In this document: piece by piece, positions 16,458 through 25,681 of the stretch | How positions within the stretch are numbered: the first letter of the stretch is position 1 | Layout: every line of letters begins with the position of its first letter | NCBI GenBank assembly: GCA_019359115.1 | Contig: JAHHHW010000167.1 | Location: 40,299-104,298 of the forward strand | DNA length: 64,000 bases | Source: Pelatocladus maniniholoensis HA4357-MV3 | Lineage (GTDB): Bacteria; Cyanobacteriota; Cyanobacteriia; Cyanobacteriales; Nostocaceae | Direction: 5' to 3' | Notes under the pieces: model-generated | What the model was told of the DNA's origin: nothing | What the model saw: the letters and a program-made list of their open reading frames with translations, nothing else | The model's database searches: none | Program-made: the position numbers and the translations under genes

Positions 16458-19076
16458 TTAGAATCTTTCCCCAATACCAAAATTGATCCGGCTATCTCCT
16501 TCGTCATTGATGCCATAGTCAATGCGGATGGGACCGAGTGGGGACTGTACCCGCACACCAAGACCATAGCCGTAGCCAGTACCGCTTTTATCCAATAAAT
16601 CTCCTACTTTTGTTTCTGTCCCCAAGTCAGTAGCAGCATCGAAAAATAGGGCGCCGCTAACTACAGAGAACACAGGAAAGCGATACTCAACAGTGGCTTG
16701 CAAGAAACTACTACTACTAGCTAATTGACCTTCGTCATAGCCTCGCACAGAGTTACTTCCACCCAAAGTAAAAGCTTCGTAAGGAGGTACATCACCTAAT
16801 ATTGTTCCTCCTTGTACGTTGAAAGCAATAGTCTGCGCTCCTTTGCCAAAGCTAACAAATTTTACAGGCAGATAGTAGCTATAGCTACCTCGGATCTTGC
16901 TTGATAAAATCGTACCTAGACCTATTGGTACGGACTGGTCTAATCCCAAGCGGAAGAAGGAACCCCTAGTTGGTTGTAGAGCATTATCGCGTTTATCCCG
17001 GACTGCTGCTAGTTGCAATGTCAGCAAGTCGTCCTGACCTGTTCCAGATTCAGTCAGGTCAATAATCTCTGTTGGTTGGTCATTTTTGTATACTGTTCCT
17101 CTCTTTCTGATATCGCCATCAGAATCACGAGTGGAAACTCGTTGATACCGTACACCAGCTGAAGCTGTCCATTCTGCACGTTCGTAGGGATTTTTAGACA
17201 AAGGACGGGTGAAGTTAACACCGCCACCTAGACGTAAAATTCGAGGAACATCTCCATCTGTAGATTCACTGTTTTTAAAGGTTTCAACATTGTCATCTTC
17301 ACCTTCAAAGATTAATGAAATCGAACGGCTACGGAAAAGATTTGTTGTATAGGAAGTTCGGTATGGATCTCCAGCTATCCAAGGATCTGTAAACCGGACA
17401 TCAAACAGCAATTCCCGTTGACCAATTTCTAATTCGCCTCCCAGTTTCTGGTTTCTACCGTTGAGGTTTTGCTCTTGGTAACTGATAGTACCAAACAAGC
17501 CGCTAGCAGAACTGATACCTGCACCGGCGGCGATGGAACCACTGTTACGCTCAACTACATTAACTTGTACATCGACTTCACTGGGGTTGGTACCGGGGTT
17601 AAGAGAAACATTCACATCTTCAAATAGCCCCAGACTGTATACACGTTGTAAATCTTTTTGGATGATGTTGCGGTTGAATACTTGTCCGGGCTTTAATTGG
17701 ATTTCCCGTGTAATAATATACGGCTGTGTCCGCCCCCGGATCGGGTTTCCATTTTTATCGGTTTCTTGACCTTCTTTATTGCGGTATTGGACATTAATAT
17801 TTTCTACTACCCCTTCTGCTACATTTAGCGTGACAACTCCATCTGGGGATACTTGCGGAGAGCCAACTACTTGTGCTAAGACGTACCCTTTGTCTTGATA
17901 TACCTTGAGTAACTTTTTAACACTGTCTTGCAACTCACGTAGGTTCAAGATTCTACCATACTGGCTACTAAAGATTTGATTGACAGTGTTTGGAGGTAAT
18001 ACAGAAGCTACATTTGTACCAGGATTAGCGTCAATTTTTACTTGATTTAATACGGGATTTAACTGAACTAAAAATGTGACTCGTACCCCTAATGGTGTAT
18101 CTTCTGGCACTGCTTGCACATTTGAGAAAAAACCAGTAGCAAAGACAGAGTTAATATCTTCTTGCAGTTGCGATCGCGTTGTTGTTCGTCCTGGTTGAGT
18201 ACGAATTACCCCGTAAACTTGGTTTTCTTGTTCTGCTGGTAGCGGTTGTCCACCTTCTGTTCTAACCACAACCTCTGATACTAATACGCGAGGTTCTGCT
18301 TCTGTTGTTGGTTGTTGATTAGTTGGTGGTTGTTGATTAGTTGGTGGTTGTTGATTAGTTGGCGGTTGTTGGTTAGTTGGTGGTTGTTGGTTAATTGGCG
18401 ATTGTTGATTAGTTGGTGGTTGTTGGTTAGTTGGCGATTGTTGATTAGTTGGCGATTGTTGATTAGTTGGCGATTGTTGATTAGTTGGTGGTTGTTGGTT
18501 AGTTGGTGGTTGTTGGTTAGTTGGCGGTTGAGTGTTTTGAGGAACAGCCGTGGGAGGATTCTGTGCAGTTTTTGAAGTTGTTAAAGTTGTTGTTGATGTT
18601 ACGCTTTTGGGTGTTGTCTTTAGTGCTGACGCACCGACAGTATTAACTAACACTTGTTGGTTTGCTGTCGATGTCCTAAGTGTTGTTGGCTGTGTTTTTT
18701 GAGAATTATGTATTTTTTTTGACGTATTGTTAGTTAGTCTAGATAAGTCTAATGTCGTCTTTTTCGCAGGAAAAACGGCGACAAATTCTTCTTTTTCTGG
18801 TTTTACCACTGCTGTTGTATCTTCGGCAGTCTCTGTAATATTTGGATTAATGGAAGTTGGGATTGTTACCTCTGCTTTTGTATCATTTGTTGGGAATCCT
18901 GCAACAACTTCTTGGTCTTGATTTGTTGTTGGGACGAAAAAATCTGCTGTTTTTTTGGAATTGTTCGCGGTTTGCGCGTTAGCATGAAGCGAACCGCTTA
19001 AAGGTGTGGCGATCGCCACCATAGTCATCAATACCGGAGACAAGCGCATTTTATTCTGATTGTTCTTCACTTCCAC
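16458..19076 (-). CDS. bamA: Outer-membrane assembly protein BamA/Omp85
   Basis: The 872-residue protein inserts beta-barrel proteins into the outer membrane. It has an N-terminal signal peptide (LSPVLMTMVAIATPLSGSLHANA), a long Thr/Ser-rich linker, a proline-glutamine hexapeptide repeat (NQQPPT units, about residues 182-258), POTRA domains (from about residue 260 to 520) and a C-terminal 16-strand barrel with the VRGYDEGQ motif and terminal aromatic residue (GIGERF). The linker between signal peptide and first POTRA domain is unusually long. It is upstream of lpxC on the same strand, linking outer-membrane protein assembly to lipid A synthesis. Confidence 0.95.
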   Translation of the reverse strand: MEVKNNQNKMRLSPVLMTMVAIATPLSGSLHANAQTANNSKKTADFFVPTTNQDQEVVAGFPTNDTKAEVTIPTSINPNITETAEDTTAVVKPEKEEFVAVFPAKKTTLDLSRLTNNTSKKIHNSQKTQPTTLRTSTANQQVLVNTVGASALKTTPKSVTSTTTLTTSKTAQNPPTAVPQNTQPPTNQQPPTNQQPPTNQQSPTNQQSPTNQQSPTNQQPPTNQQSPINQQPPTNQQPPTNQQPPTNQQPPTNQQPTTEAEPRVLVSEVVVRTEGGQPLPAEQENQVYGVIRTQPGRTTTRSQLQEDINSVFATGFFSNVQAVPEDTPLGVRVTFLVQLNPVLNQVKIDANPGTNVASVLPPNTVNQIFSSQYGRILNLRELQDSVKKLLKVYQDKGYVLAQVVGSPQVSPDGVVTLNVAEGVVENINVQYRNKEGQETDKNGNPIRGRTQPYIITREIQLKPGQVFNRNIIQKDLQRVYSLGLFEDVNVSLNPGTNPSEVDVQVNVVERNSGSIAAGAGISSASGLFGTISYQEQNLNGRNQKLGGELEIGQRELLFDVRFTDPWIAGDPYRTSYTTNLFRSRSISLIFEGEDDNVETFKNSESTDGDVPRILRLGGGVNFTRPLSKNPYERAEWTASAGVRYQRVSTRDSDGDIRKRGTVYKNDQPTEIIDLTESGTGQDDLLTLQLAAVRDKRDNALQPTRGSFFRLGLDQSVPIGLGTILSSKIRGSYSYYLPVKFVSFGKGAQTIAFNVQGGTILGDVPPYEAFTLGGSNSVRGYDEGQLASSSSFLQATVEYRFPVFSVVSGALFFDAATDLGTETKVGDLLDKSGTGYGYGLGVRVQSPLGPIRIDYGINDEGDSRINFGIGERF

Positions 19077-19152
19077 ACCATCAAATAGAGATTTAGCTTT
19101 TAGTCAAAAATTTTTGTTGGTCAATGGTCAACAGAGCATCCCAAATGTTTAA

Positions 19153-19250
19153 AATCCCCGCAGACTGGAAGTCTGGGGCTAGACAAACTTAGTCCGCGCA
19201 GGCGGACTAATTGTACCTACGTAGGCAGGCTTTGTTGTTCTAGCCGCGAA
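19153..19250. repeat. Interspersed repeat with two hairpins
   Basis: A first hairpin is formed by CAGACT-GGA-AGTCTG near 19160-19176 within a CCCC/GGGG frame. A second has a perfect 9-bp stem TTAGTCCGC (19189-19197) and GCGGACTAA (19202-19210). The surrounding motif (CTTAGTCCGCGCAGGCGGAC, TCTAGCCGCGAATA) is of a type I know as a dispersed repeat in Nostocales. It lies between purC and bamA, so it could also affect read-through. Confidence 0.6.
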
Positions 19251-19325
19251 TAGAAGTCGCTCTTGTTTTTTCAAAAATTGGGATGCTCCCATAAATGCCC
19301 AATGTCCACTCCTCACACTTCCCCA

Positions 19326-20063
19326 TTACCTTTTTTCCACCGCTTCTAGCACTCTTGTTAAAACCTCCTGGTAAGCATTCTCAACATTCCCTAAGTCCCG
19401 ACGAAAGCGGTCTTTATCTAGTACACGACGATTGGGGTCATCTCCTGCGGATATGTCCCACAAACGACAGGTATCGGGACTAATCTCATCTGCTAATAGC
19501 AACTGTTGTTGTGAATTCAAACCAAATTCTAGTTTGAAGTCCACTAAGGTAATGCCACACCCCTGGAAAAACTCTTTGAGAAATTCGTTAATTTGCAATG
19601 CAAGATGGATTATACTGTCAACTTGTTCCGGAGTTGCTAATTCCAGAAGCAGGAGGCGATCGCGTGTCAACAATGGATCTCCCAATTCGTCGTTTTTATA
19701 ATAAAACTCCACTAATGGCATTTTGAGTACAGTACCCAGTACTAACCCTGTTTGTTGACAAAGACTACCTGCGGCTATGTTCCTGACAACTACTTCCAAT
19801 GGCAATATTTTTACTGCCTTGATCCGCATTTGGTTTGAAGCAGGACTGTCAATAAAGTGGGTCTTGACACCACGGGTTTCTAGCTGTTGAAATATTTTAC
19901 TAGAAATGATATTATTTATGTTTCCCTTATTTTCAATACTGCCGCGTTTTTGAGCGTTGAATGCTGTAGCATCATCTTTAAAAACAGCCAATAAAATTTC
20001 CGGGTTATCCGTGGGATAAATAATTTTGGCTTTGCCTTCGTATAACTTGGTTTGGGCAGTCAT
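19326..20063 (-). CDS. purC: SAICAR synthase PurC
   Basis: The 245-residue protein starts MTAQTKLYEGKAKIIYPTDN and contains KRGSIENKGNINNIISS, EVVVRNIAAGSLCQ and LADEISPDTCRLWD, all conserved in phosphoribosylaminoimidazole-succinocarboxamide synthase. It joins CAIR and aspartate in purine synthesis using ATP. It is the most upstream gene of the minus-strand cluster, but the 249-bp repeat-containing gap before bamA suggests separate transcription. Confidence 0.97.
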   Translation of the reverse strand: MTAQTKLYEGKAKIIYPTDNPEILLAVFKDDATAFNAQKRGSIENKGNINNIISSKIFQQLETRGVKTHFIDSPASNQMRIKAVKILPLEVVVRNIAAGSLCQQTGLVLGTVLKMPLVEFYYKNDELGDPLLTRDRLLLLELATPEQVDSIIHLALQINEFLKEFFQGCGITLVDFKLEFGLNSQQQLLLADEISPDTCRLWDISAGDDPNRRVLDKDRFRRDLGNVENAYQEVLTRVLEAVEKR

Positions 20064-20527
20064 GGTAGGAAGTAAATTTAAGTTCGATGGCTTGCTTCTA
20101 TGCGTTTAGGCTTAACCATTTTATCTTTTGTTTTTCGTTATTAGTCATCAGTAAAACACTTAAGCAAAACTGTTGACTAAAGATAGATGCATAGAATAAT
20201 AGTGGGAATTTAACATAAATTATCTATATTTGTGTTTATTGAAGTAGTCGCTATTTTCCACAAGAGAAAATTAATAATTTAAATGTATAAATTAGAACAA
20301 TATCATAAATTACTTAGTAATTAAAGTTAAATAAATTAGTATTTCACAATAATTGTGGAAAATCCGTAAACCTACTCAAAACTAAATAATGAATTTTTGA
20401 CAAAATTAACCTTGGTAAGGATTAAATACTAAGAAACAAGGACTTCTTAACCTTTTTGCTTTATCGTTCCCAAGTTTTAAGAAAAATATCAAGATTGCCA
20501 GTTCTTCAGTTTGGGATTACAAAAAAT
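20064..20527. other. AT-rich divergent intergenic region
   Basis: This 464-bp gap separates purC (minus) from the small gene at 20541 (plus) and must hold both promoters. It is very AT-rich with no supported coding frame, no tandem repeats and no inverted terminal repeats that I could find. Confidence 0.5.
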
Positions 20528-20543
20528 AAGGAGGTGAAAATTG
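20528..20543 (+). promoter_or_regulatory. Near-perfect Shine-Dalgarno that selects a TTG start
   Basis: AAGGAGGTGA at 20528-20537 is a near-perfect anti-16S match. It lies 6 nt (counted from GGAGG) before TTG at 20541, which is ideal, but 18 nt before the first ATG at 20553, which is too far. This supports translation from TTG. Confidence 0.7.
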
Positions 20544-20822
20544 GATCAAAATATGCCTAACAAAGATGACTTTCTTTATCCTCGTGGTCGCTATTACGGT
20601 CAGGTAAAGCCAGAAAATTTGGTATTTAACGCGAATCTGCAAGAATTTGCCCAAAGAGTCAGCTATATCTGCAATTTAGAGACAGCTGGTAAAATATCTA
20701 CTGAAGAGGCTTATGAAAAGATCAAGGGTCTTTGGAAAAGCTTGAAACAGGCAAAAAAACAGTTAAGAATTGGCGAAAACCCTTTCCGAATGGACGACGA
20801 TGGTAATCAACCAGAAGATTAA
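20541..20822 (+). CDS. Small conserved cyanobacterial protein (DUF7219-like)
   Basis: This 93-residue soluble protein (NKDDFLYPRGRYYGQVKPEN, then LQEFAQRVSYICNLETAGKIS and EEAYEKIKGLWKSLKQAKKQL) is one I recognise as a conserved cyanobacterial hypothetical, probably the DUF7219 family; function is unknown. It is mostly helical with an acidic tail (DDDGNQPED). The start is TTG, fixed by the strong ribosome binding site just upstream. Confidence 0.65.
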   Translation: MDQNMPNKDDFLYPRGRYYGQVKPENLVFNANLQEFAQRVSYICNLETAGKISTEEAYEKIKGLWKSLKQAKKQLRIGENPFRMDDDGNQPED

Positions 20823-20892
20823 AGAATTAAAAGTCATTAGTCATTAGTTATTGTCCTCGCGTCTGTGGATTTTTCTTGTCTGTGTATTCTTC

Positions 20893-21338
20893 TTATTTAT
20901 GCATCATTGTCCAAACTCCATCCCAAGAATTTAGTAGAGTTTCTCTAAGGTAAGTACGAGCGCGTTTCAAGTGAATATTGACAGTCTGATCTACTGGTCG
21001 GATTTTTTTTGCTGATTCAAAGTACGCGATCGCACGCTTAAAATCCCGATTTAGATAAGCATCACGTCCAGAATTATAGTCAGACAGAAAATCTTGAGTT
21101 GCAGCGTTTTTAATGTAATTGCCTCTAGAATTTTCTCCAACATTGTTTCTAGGGCTTCATTATTAATAAGTTCAATTGCGCGCAGAAATTGCTGAAATTC
21201 CGCAGTAATAAAGTCTAATAAACAAACAAATTCATTAACCGAAAGATCTTTAACGCGACGTAGTAAAGCATGAGTGCGATTAACTTGAGTCAGTTCAGTT
21301 AATGTAGCCAAAACACTACCAGTATTTAGAAGTGACAT
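20893..21338 (-). pseudogene. Remnant of an adenylate/guanylate cyclase-type gene (deleted, frameshifted)
   Basis: The 5' part (21051-21338) encodes TELTQVNRTHALLRRVKDLS and FLRAIELINNEALETMLEKI followed by LEAITLK, the segment that leads into a GAF domain in cyanobacterial signalling proteins. In another frame the 3' part (20893 to about 21100) encodes DYNSGRDAYLNRDFKRAIAY, then FESAKKIRPVDQTVNIHLKR and ARTYLRETLLNSWDGVWTMM, the TPR-like tail typical of cyanobacterial adenylate cyclases. The GAF core and cyclase domain between them are missing and the two pieces are out of frame (446 bp between start and final stop). Confidence 0.7.
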
Positions 21339-21344
21339 GATTTT

Positions 21345-21470
21345 ATATTAGGGGATCGGGGATTAGGGGACAAGGAGGACAAGGAGGACAAGGAGGACAA
21401 GGAAGAATTATTTAACAAGTCTCTTCCCAATACCCAATACCCAATACCCAATCCCCAATACCTGACCCAT
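21345..21470. repeat. Tandem repeats: GGACAAGGA units and CCCAATA units
   Basis: The gap contains several GGACAAGGA units followed by several CCCAATAC units. It lies just downstream of sqdX (minus strand) and next to the cyclase remnant; no gene is present. Confidence 0.7.
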
Positions 21471-21474
21471 AAAA

Positions 21475-22608
21475 TTACGCTGCTTTCGGTAATTCTGAAT
21501 AAATTACCTTTTGATAATAATCTTGCAACTGACGAGTTGCAGCAGCCCATCCCCAGCGTTCCGCTTCTCTACGAGCATTTTGACGAATCGATTCTCGTTC
21601 TTGTTTCATTTCTAACAAGCGAACCGTAGCAGCGATCGCACCCTCGTCACCAGTATCTGGAGCAAATAGGTATCCATTGACACTATCTGTCACGATATCG
21701 GGAATGCCACCAGAGCAGGCTGCAACTACCGGACATCCAGCCGCCATTGCTTCTAGAAGTACTAAACCTAATGTTTCTGTGCGAGAAGGAAAGATAAAAG
21801 CATCGGCGCTAGCAAAGGCTGATGCTAATTCTTTACCAACCAGATAGCCCACAAAATTGGTGTTTGTATTAGCAAAGTGTTTTTCTAAGGCTTGGCGGTG
21901 AGGGCCATCTCCCACTAGTGCTAGTCTGGCTTCGGGGATAGCTTCTAGTATGGGTTTGATCCGCTCAATTTCTTTTTCCACAGAAAGACGCCCAACGTAT
22001 AGCAACAAAGGGCTATCTGGATGATTTTGTGATAGACGCGATCGCATTTCTTCACTAGTTAAGCTAGGATGAAATGTCTCTGTGTCTACTCCCCGTTGCC
22101 ACAACTTGACTCTTTCAATGCCGTGCGTTGTTAGTTCCTCCATCATCGCTGTAGAGGTACATAGATTTAAAGCTGCTTGATTGTGACCTGCTTTCAGTAA
22201 TTCCCACAAGAAGCCTTCCAACATTCCTAAACCGTAATGTTGGAGATATTGAGGCAAGTGGGTATGATAAGAAGCCACCAAAGGAATGTTAAGTATCTTG
22301 CTATAGAATATACCAGCTAATCCTAAAACTGCTGGATTGACCACATGAATAATATCTGGCTGAAACCGTTCGACTGTATGACCAATTGCTGGGCGAGGCA
22401 GTGCCATTTTTAACTCTGGATAGAGTGGCAGCGGAAAACCAGAGACACCATATACTTTGGCTCCTTTATATTCTGTAATACCGCCTTCTGGGCAAATCAC
22501 TAGTACTTCGTCGCCACTGCGTTGTAAATGTTCAATACTATGACTTAAGCGTGTGACAATGCCGTCAAGCTTAGGCAAAAAGGTTTCGGTAAATAGAGCA
22601 ATCCTCAT
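21475..22608 (-). CDS. sqdX: Sulfoquinovosyltransferase SqdX (sulfolipid synthase)
   Basis: The 377-residue GT4-family glycosyltransferase begins MRIALFTETFLPKLDGIVTR and contains VASYHTHLPQYLQHYG, LLYVGRLSVEKEIERI, and the donor-binding FPSRTETLGLVLLEAMAAG. The match to cyanobacterial SqdX is strong, and sqdB lies upstream on the same strand. It transfers sulfoquinovose from UDP-sulfoquinovose to diacylglycerol, giving SQDG of thylakoid membranes. Between it and sqdB is a small membrane-protein gene. Confidence 0.93.
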   Translation of the reverse strand: MRIALFTETFLPKLDGIVTRLSHSIEHLQRSGDEVLVICPEGGITEYKGAKVYGVSGFPLPLYPELKMALPRPAIGHTVERFQPDIIHVVNPAVLGLAGIFYSKILNIPLVASYHTHLPQYLQHYGLGMLEGFLWELLKAGHNQAALNLCTSTAMMEELTTHGIERVKLWQRGVDTETFHPSLTSEEMRSRLSQNHPDSPLLLYVGRLSVEKEIERIKPILEAIPEARLALVGDGPHRQALEKHFANTNTNFVGYLVGKELASAFASADAFIFPSRTETLGLVLLEAMAAGCPVVAACSGGIPDIVTDSVNGYLFAPDTGDEGAIAATVRLLEMKQERESIRQNARREAERWGWAAATRQLQDYYQKVIYSELPKAA

Positions 22609-22853
22609 AAAATATCATTCACTACAGGCAGGGTGTTCAGATAATCTCAAGCTTCTGGACAACTTCCAGTATTACTCACAGGGTATACTGTCTCATGCGT
22701 TACAATCAATTCCACGCGACCAAAAATCAGTTATCAGTTACCAATTAATAATTGATAAGTGTTTACCAATGTGATTTTTCATCCTTGATAAACAGACTGG
22801 CCGTCATACTGTGCGAGAATGTGACGACCAGGTTGATCAATATGTTTTTGAAG

Positions 22854-23150
22854 TCAAGATGTTTTGTTTGGCAGGGTGCAAATACCATGAATGCCAATGA
22901 CTGCTATTACCCCACCTAACAAAACTCCGACCCCTTCAGCAAAGCAATTAATTCTGTGTCTGTTTTCTGCTGCTTCAGCAACAAGTAAGTCACTCACCTT
23001 TACAGATGGGGACTTTACAACTTGTTGATAATTTTTATGAACTGCATCTAATGTTACCCATTCAGGAAACAGATAGTAGACACTGATGCTACTAAATGCA
23101 ACTCCAGGTAACACAACAAACACAAATAGAACAAGCGATCGCATATTCAT
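22854..23150 (-). CDS. Small two-pass membrane protein between sqdB and sqdX
   Basis: The 98-residue protein begins MNMRSLVLFVFVVLPGVAFS with one N-terminal hydrophobic segment, a polar loop (about residues 32-68), and a second hydrophobic segment (GVGVLLGGVIAVIGIHGICT). I recognise no family. The start is 6 nt downstream of the sqdB stop, so it is almost certainly translated from the sqdB message. A 245-bp gap follows before sqdX. A role in sulfolipid metabolism is only inferred from position. Confidence 0.6.
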   Translation of the reverse strand: MNMRSLVLFVFVVLPGVAFSSISVYYLFPEWVTLDAVHKNYQQVVKSPSVKVSDLLVAEAAENRHRINCFAEGVGVLLGGVIAVIGIHGICTLPNKTS

Positions 23151-23156
23151 GCTTTG

Positions 23157-24323
<1,167 letters not shown>

Positions 24324-24359
24324 TTACTCGCTGATAGCTAAATCTACCAGGTTTGTGTC

Positions 24360-24471
24360 ACCTCTAGACCATGAAGATTGGGGATCAGGGATCGGGAATT
24401 GGGGATTGGGGACAAGGAGGACATGGGGGACAAAGGAGAATAACCAATGCCCAATGACTATTGACCAATGA
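24360..24471. repeat. Tandem repeats upstream of sqdB
   Basis: GGGGATT/GGGGATC units, GGACAAGGAGGACA units and then CAATGACTATTGAC units lie in tandem between sqdB and the lipoprotein gene. There is no gene here. Confidence 0.65.
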
Positions 24472-24957
24472 CTATTGACCAATTTTATAACTACTGGCTA
24501 TGTAATCAAAAAAGCGGTAATAATTATCAAATTCTGGACTGGGTGCTTTTCCTTGCCAATAGTATTTCACTTTTCCTTGGGCTAATTTCAGCGTCATAAC
24601 GCCTTCTTGTTGTCCGACTTCTACCGTCAGTACTCCAGATACTCCTTGGGCTGTAGTAAAGTTGGAATTTATCGATGTTTTTGGGTTTTTTTCTGAGGTT
24701 ATGCCTTCTGGTAGTTGCATTCCTGCCCAACTACGAATCTCTACAGTGTTATTTCTTGGGGAAATAAAGACAATGCCGTCGCCGTTGTCTGATGGCACAG
24801 ATTTCCAGGTGCTGGGATAGGGAAATTCAAAGCCATATCGAGCATTTTTATAGAGTTTCCAAGTCTGATTAGAGATTTTGAAACTAGGGGTTGTTGTACA
24901 GCCTCCTAGAATTACAGACAAAGCGATCGCGTAAATAATGTGTCTTAAATTCCTCAT
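24472..24957 (-). CDS. Lipoprotein with PsbP-like fold signature, function unknown
   Basis: From the ATG at 24957 the protein has 161 residues, beginning MRNLRHIIYAIALSVILGGC, a lipoprotein signal with lipobox LGGC. The mature part starts with NARYGFEFPYPSTWKSVPSD, a pattern recalling the beta-sheet start of PsbP/CyanoP-type domains, but the rest does not match CyanoP as I know it, so I do not assign psbP. An in-frame ATG at 25026 would add a non-signal-like N-terminus; the shorter start is preferred. Confidence 0.6.
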   Translation of the reverse strand: MRNLRHIIYAIALSVILGGCTTTPSFKISNQTWKLYKNARYGFEFPYPSTWKSVPSDNGDGIVFISPRNNTVEIRSWAGMQLPEGITSEKNPKTSINSNFTTAQGVSGVLTVEVGQQEGVMTLKLAQGKVKYYWQGKAPSPEFDNYYRFFDYIASSYKIGQ

Positions 24958-25168
24958 GAAGTGGAAAGCAGTGGGTAAAAGACTCGAAGCTTTATTAGGC
25001 AAAGCTTTCATCAATATAGCCATCAAAGGGAACTTATCGGTATCTCACTAAATATTCTTGAGATAGTGTTGTTTTTGTACCACTAGCTGCTGTGATGGTG
25101 CAAAGCCTTGTGTTCAATAGTTTTTATAAAGAAATATTACGATATTGACGTCAAAGCGTCTTATTGTA

Positions 25169-25197
25169 TTGACAAGGTAAACACGAGTAGATATCGT
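25169..25197 (+). promoter_or_regulatory. Candidate sigma-70 type promoter of the RHH-ycf46 unit
   Basis: TTGACA at 25169-25174 is followed after 17 nt by TATCGT at 25192-25197, about 36 bp before the start codon at 25233. The -35 box is perfect and the -10 box partial. This is a visual match only. Confidence 0.4.
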
Positions 25198-25232
25198 AAG
25201 ATACATACCCGGGTAAGACCGTTAACAGAGTT

Positions 25233-25574
25233 ATGCAAGCTAATAAGCAAAAGGTTACTTTATATTTATCGCCAGAACTGCACAGAAAACTGAAAATACG
25301 TTCAGCTATTGATTCAGCACCAATGTCGGATCTTGCCGAACGCGCCCTCGTTTTCTACCTGGCAAATTCGGAGCTAGTTGAAGAAGTAGCTATCTACGGA
25401 AAAACTCACAGAGTTTACACCTGTCCTAATTGTGAAAGCTCATTGGTTTTACGGGATGGCGAACTGGTTGCTATGGGCAAACAACCAGGAGTAATTGGTC
25501 AAGAACATCTGTCAGTGGAAGAGATGGAAGAGCAAGCCCATCCTAAAGGTGAGGAAGAATTAGTTCCTTGCTAA
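25233..25574 (+). CDS. Ribbon-helix-helix-like small protein with CxxC motif
   Basis: The 113-residue protein starts KVTLYLSPELHRKLKIRSAI and continues SDLAERALVFYLAN, the shape of a ribbon-helix-helix DNA-binding domain (residues 5-45). A beta-rich part with CPNCESSLVLRDGE (about residues 69-82) follows, then an acidic tail. It lies 107 bp before the ycf46 gene on the same strand. In Synechocystis 6803 a small gene (slr0373) precedes the AAA gene slr0374 in a stress-responsive operon; the order here is similar, but homology of this protein to slr0373 is a guess. It could autoregulate the operon. Confidence 0.65.
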   Translation: MQANKQKVTLYLSPELHRKLKIRSAIDSAPMSDLAERALVFYLANSELVEEVAIYGKTHRVYTCPNCESSLVLRDGELVAMGKQPGVIGQEHLSVEEMEEQAHPKGEEELVPC

Positions 25575-25681
25575 ATATTCAGAATTGCGAATACATAATT
25601 ACTTATGAATTCTGAGATTCTGCCGTCTTTGCCAACTGCGATGTCTAGAGTTTCTGTAAAAGGTCTCAAGTAGGTCGATGT

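Noticed and set aside
18312..18575. Plus-strand open frame antisense to bamA rich in SWWLL/SWRLL
   Set aside because: It is the complement of the NQQPPT-coding repeat; no start signal and no independent evidence.
24472..24957. Assignment of the lipoprotein as PsbP/CyanoP
   Set aside because: Only the first 20 mature residues resemble the fold pattern; the rest does not match CyanoP as I know it, and CyanoP is probably encoded elsewhere.
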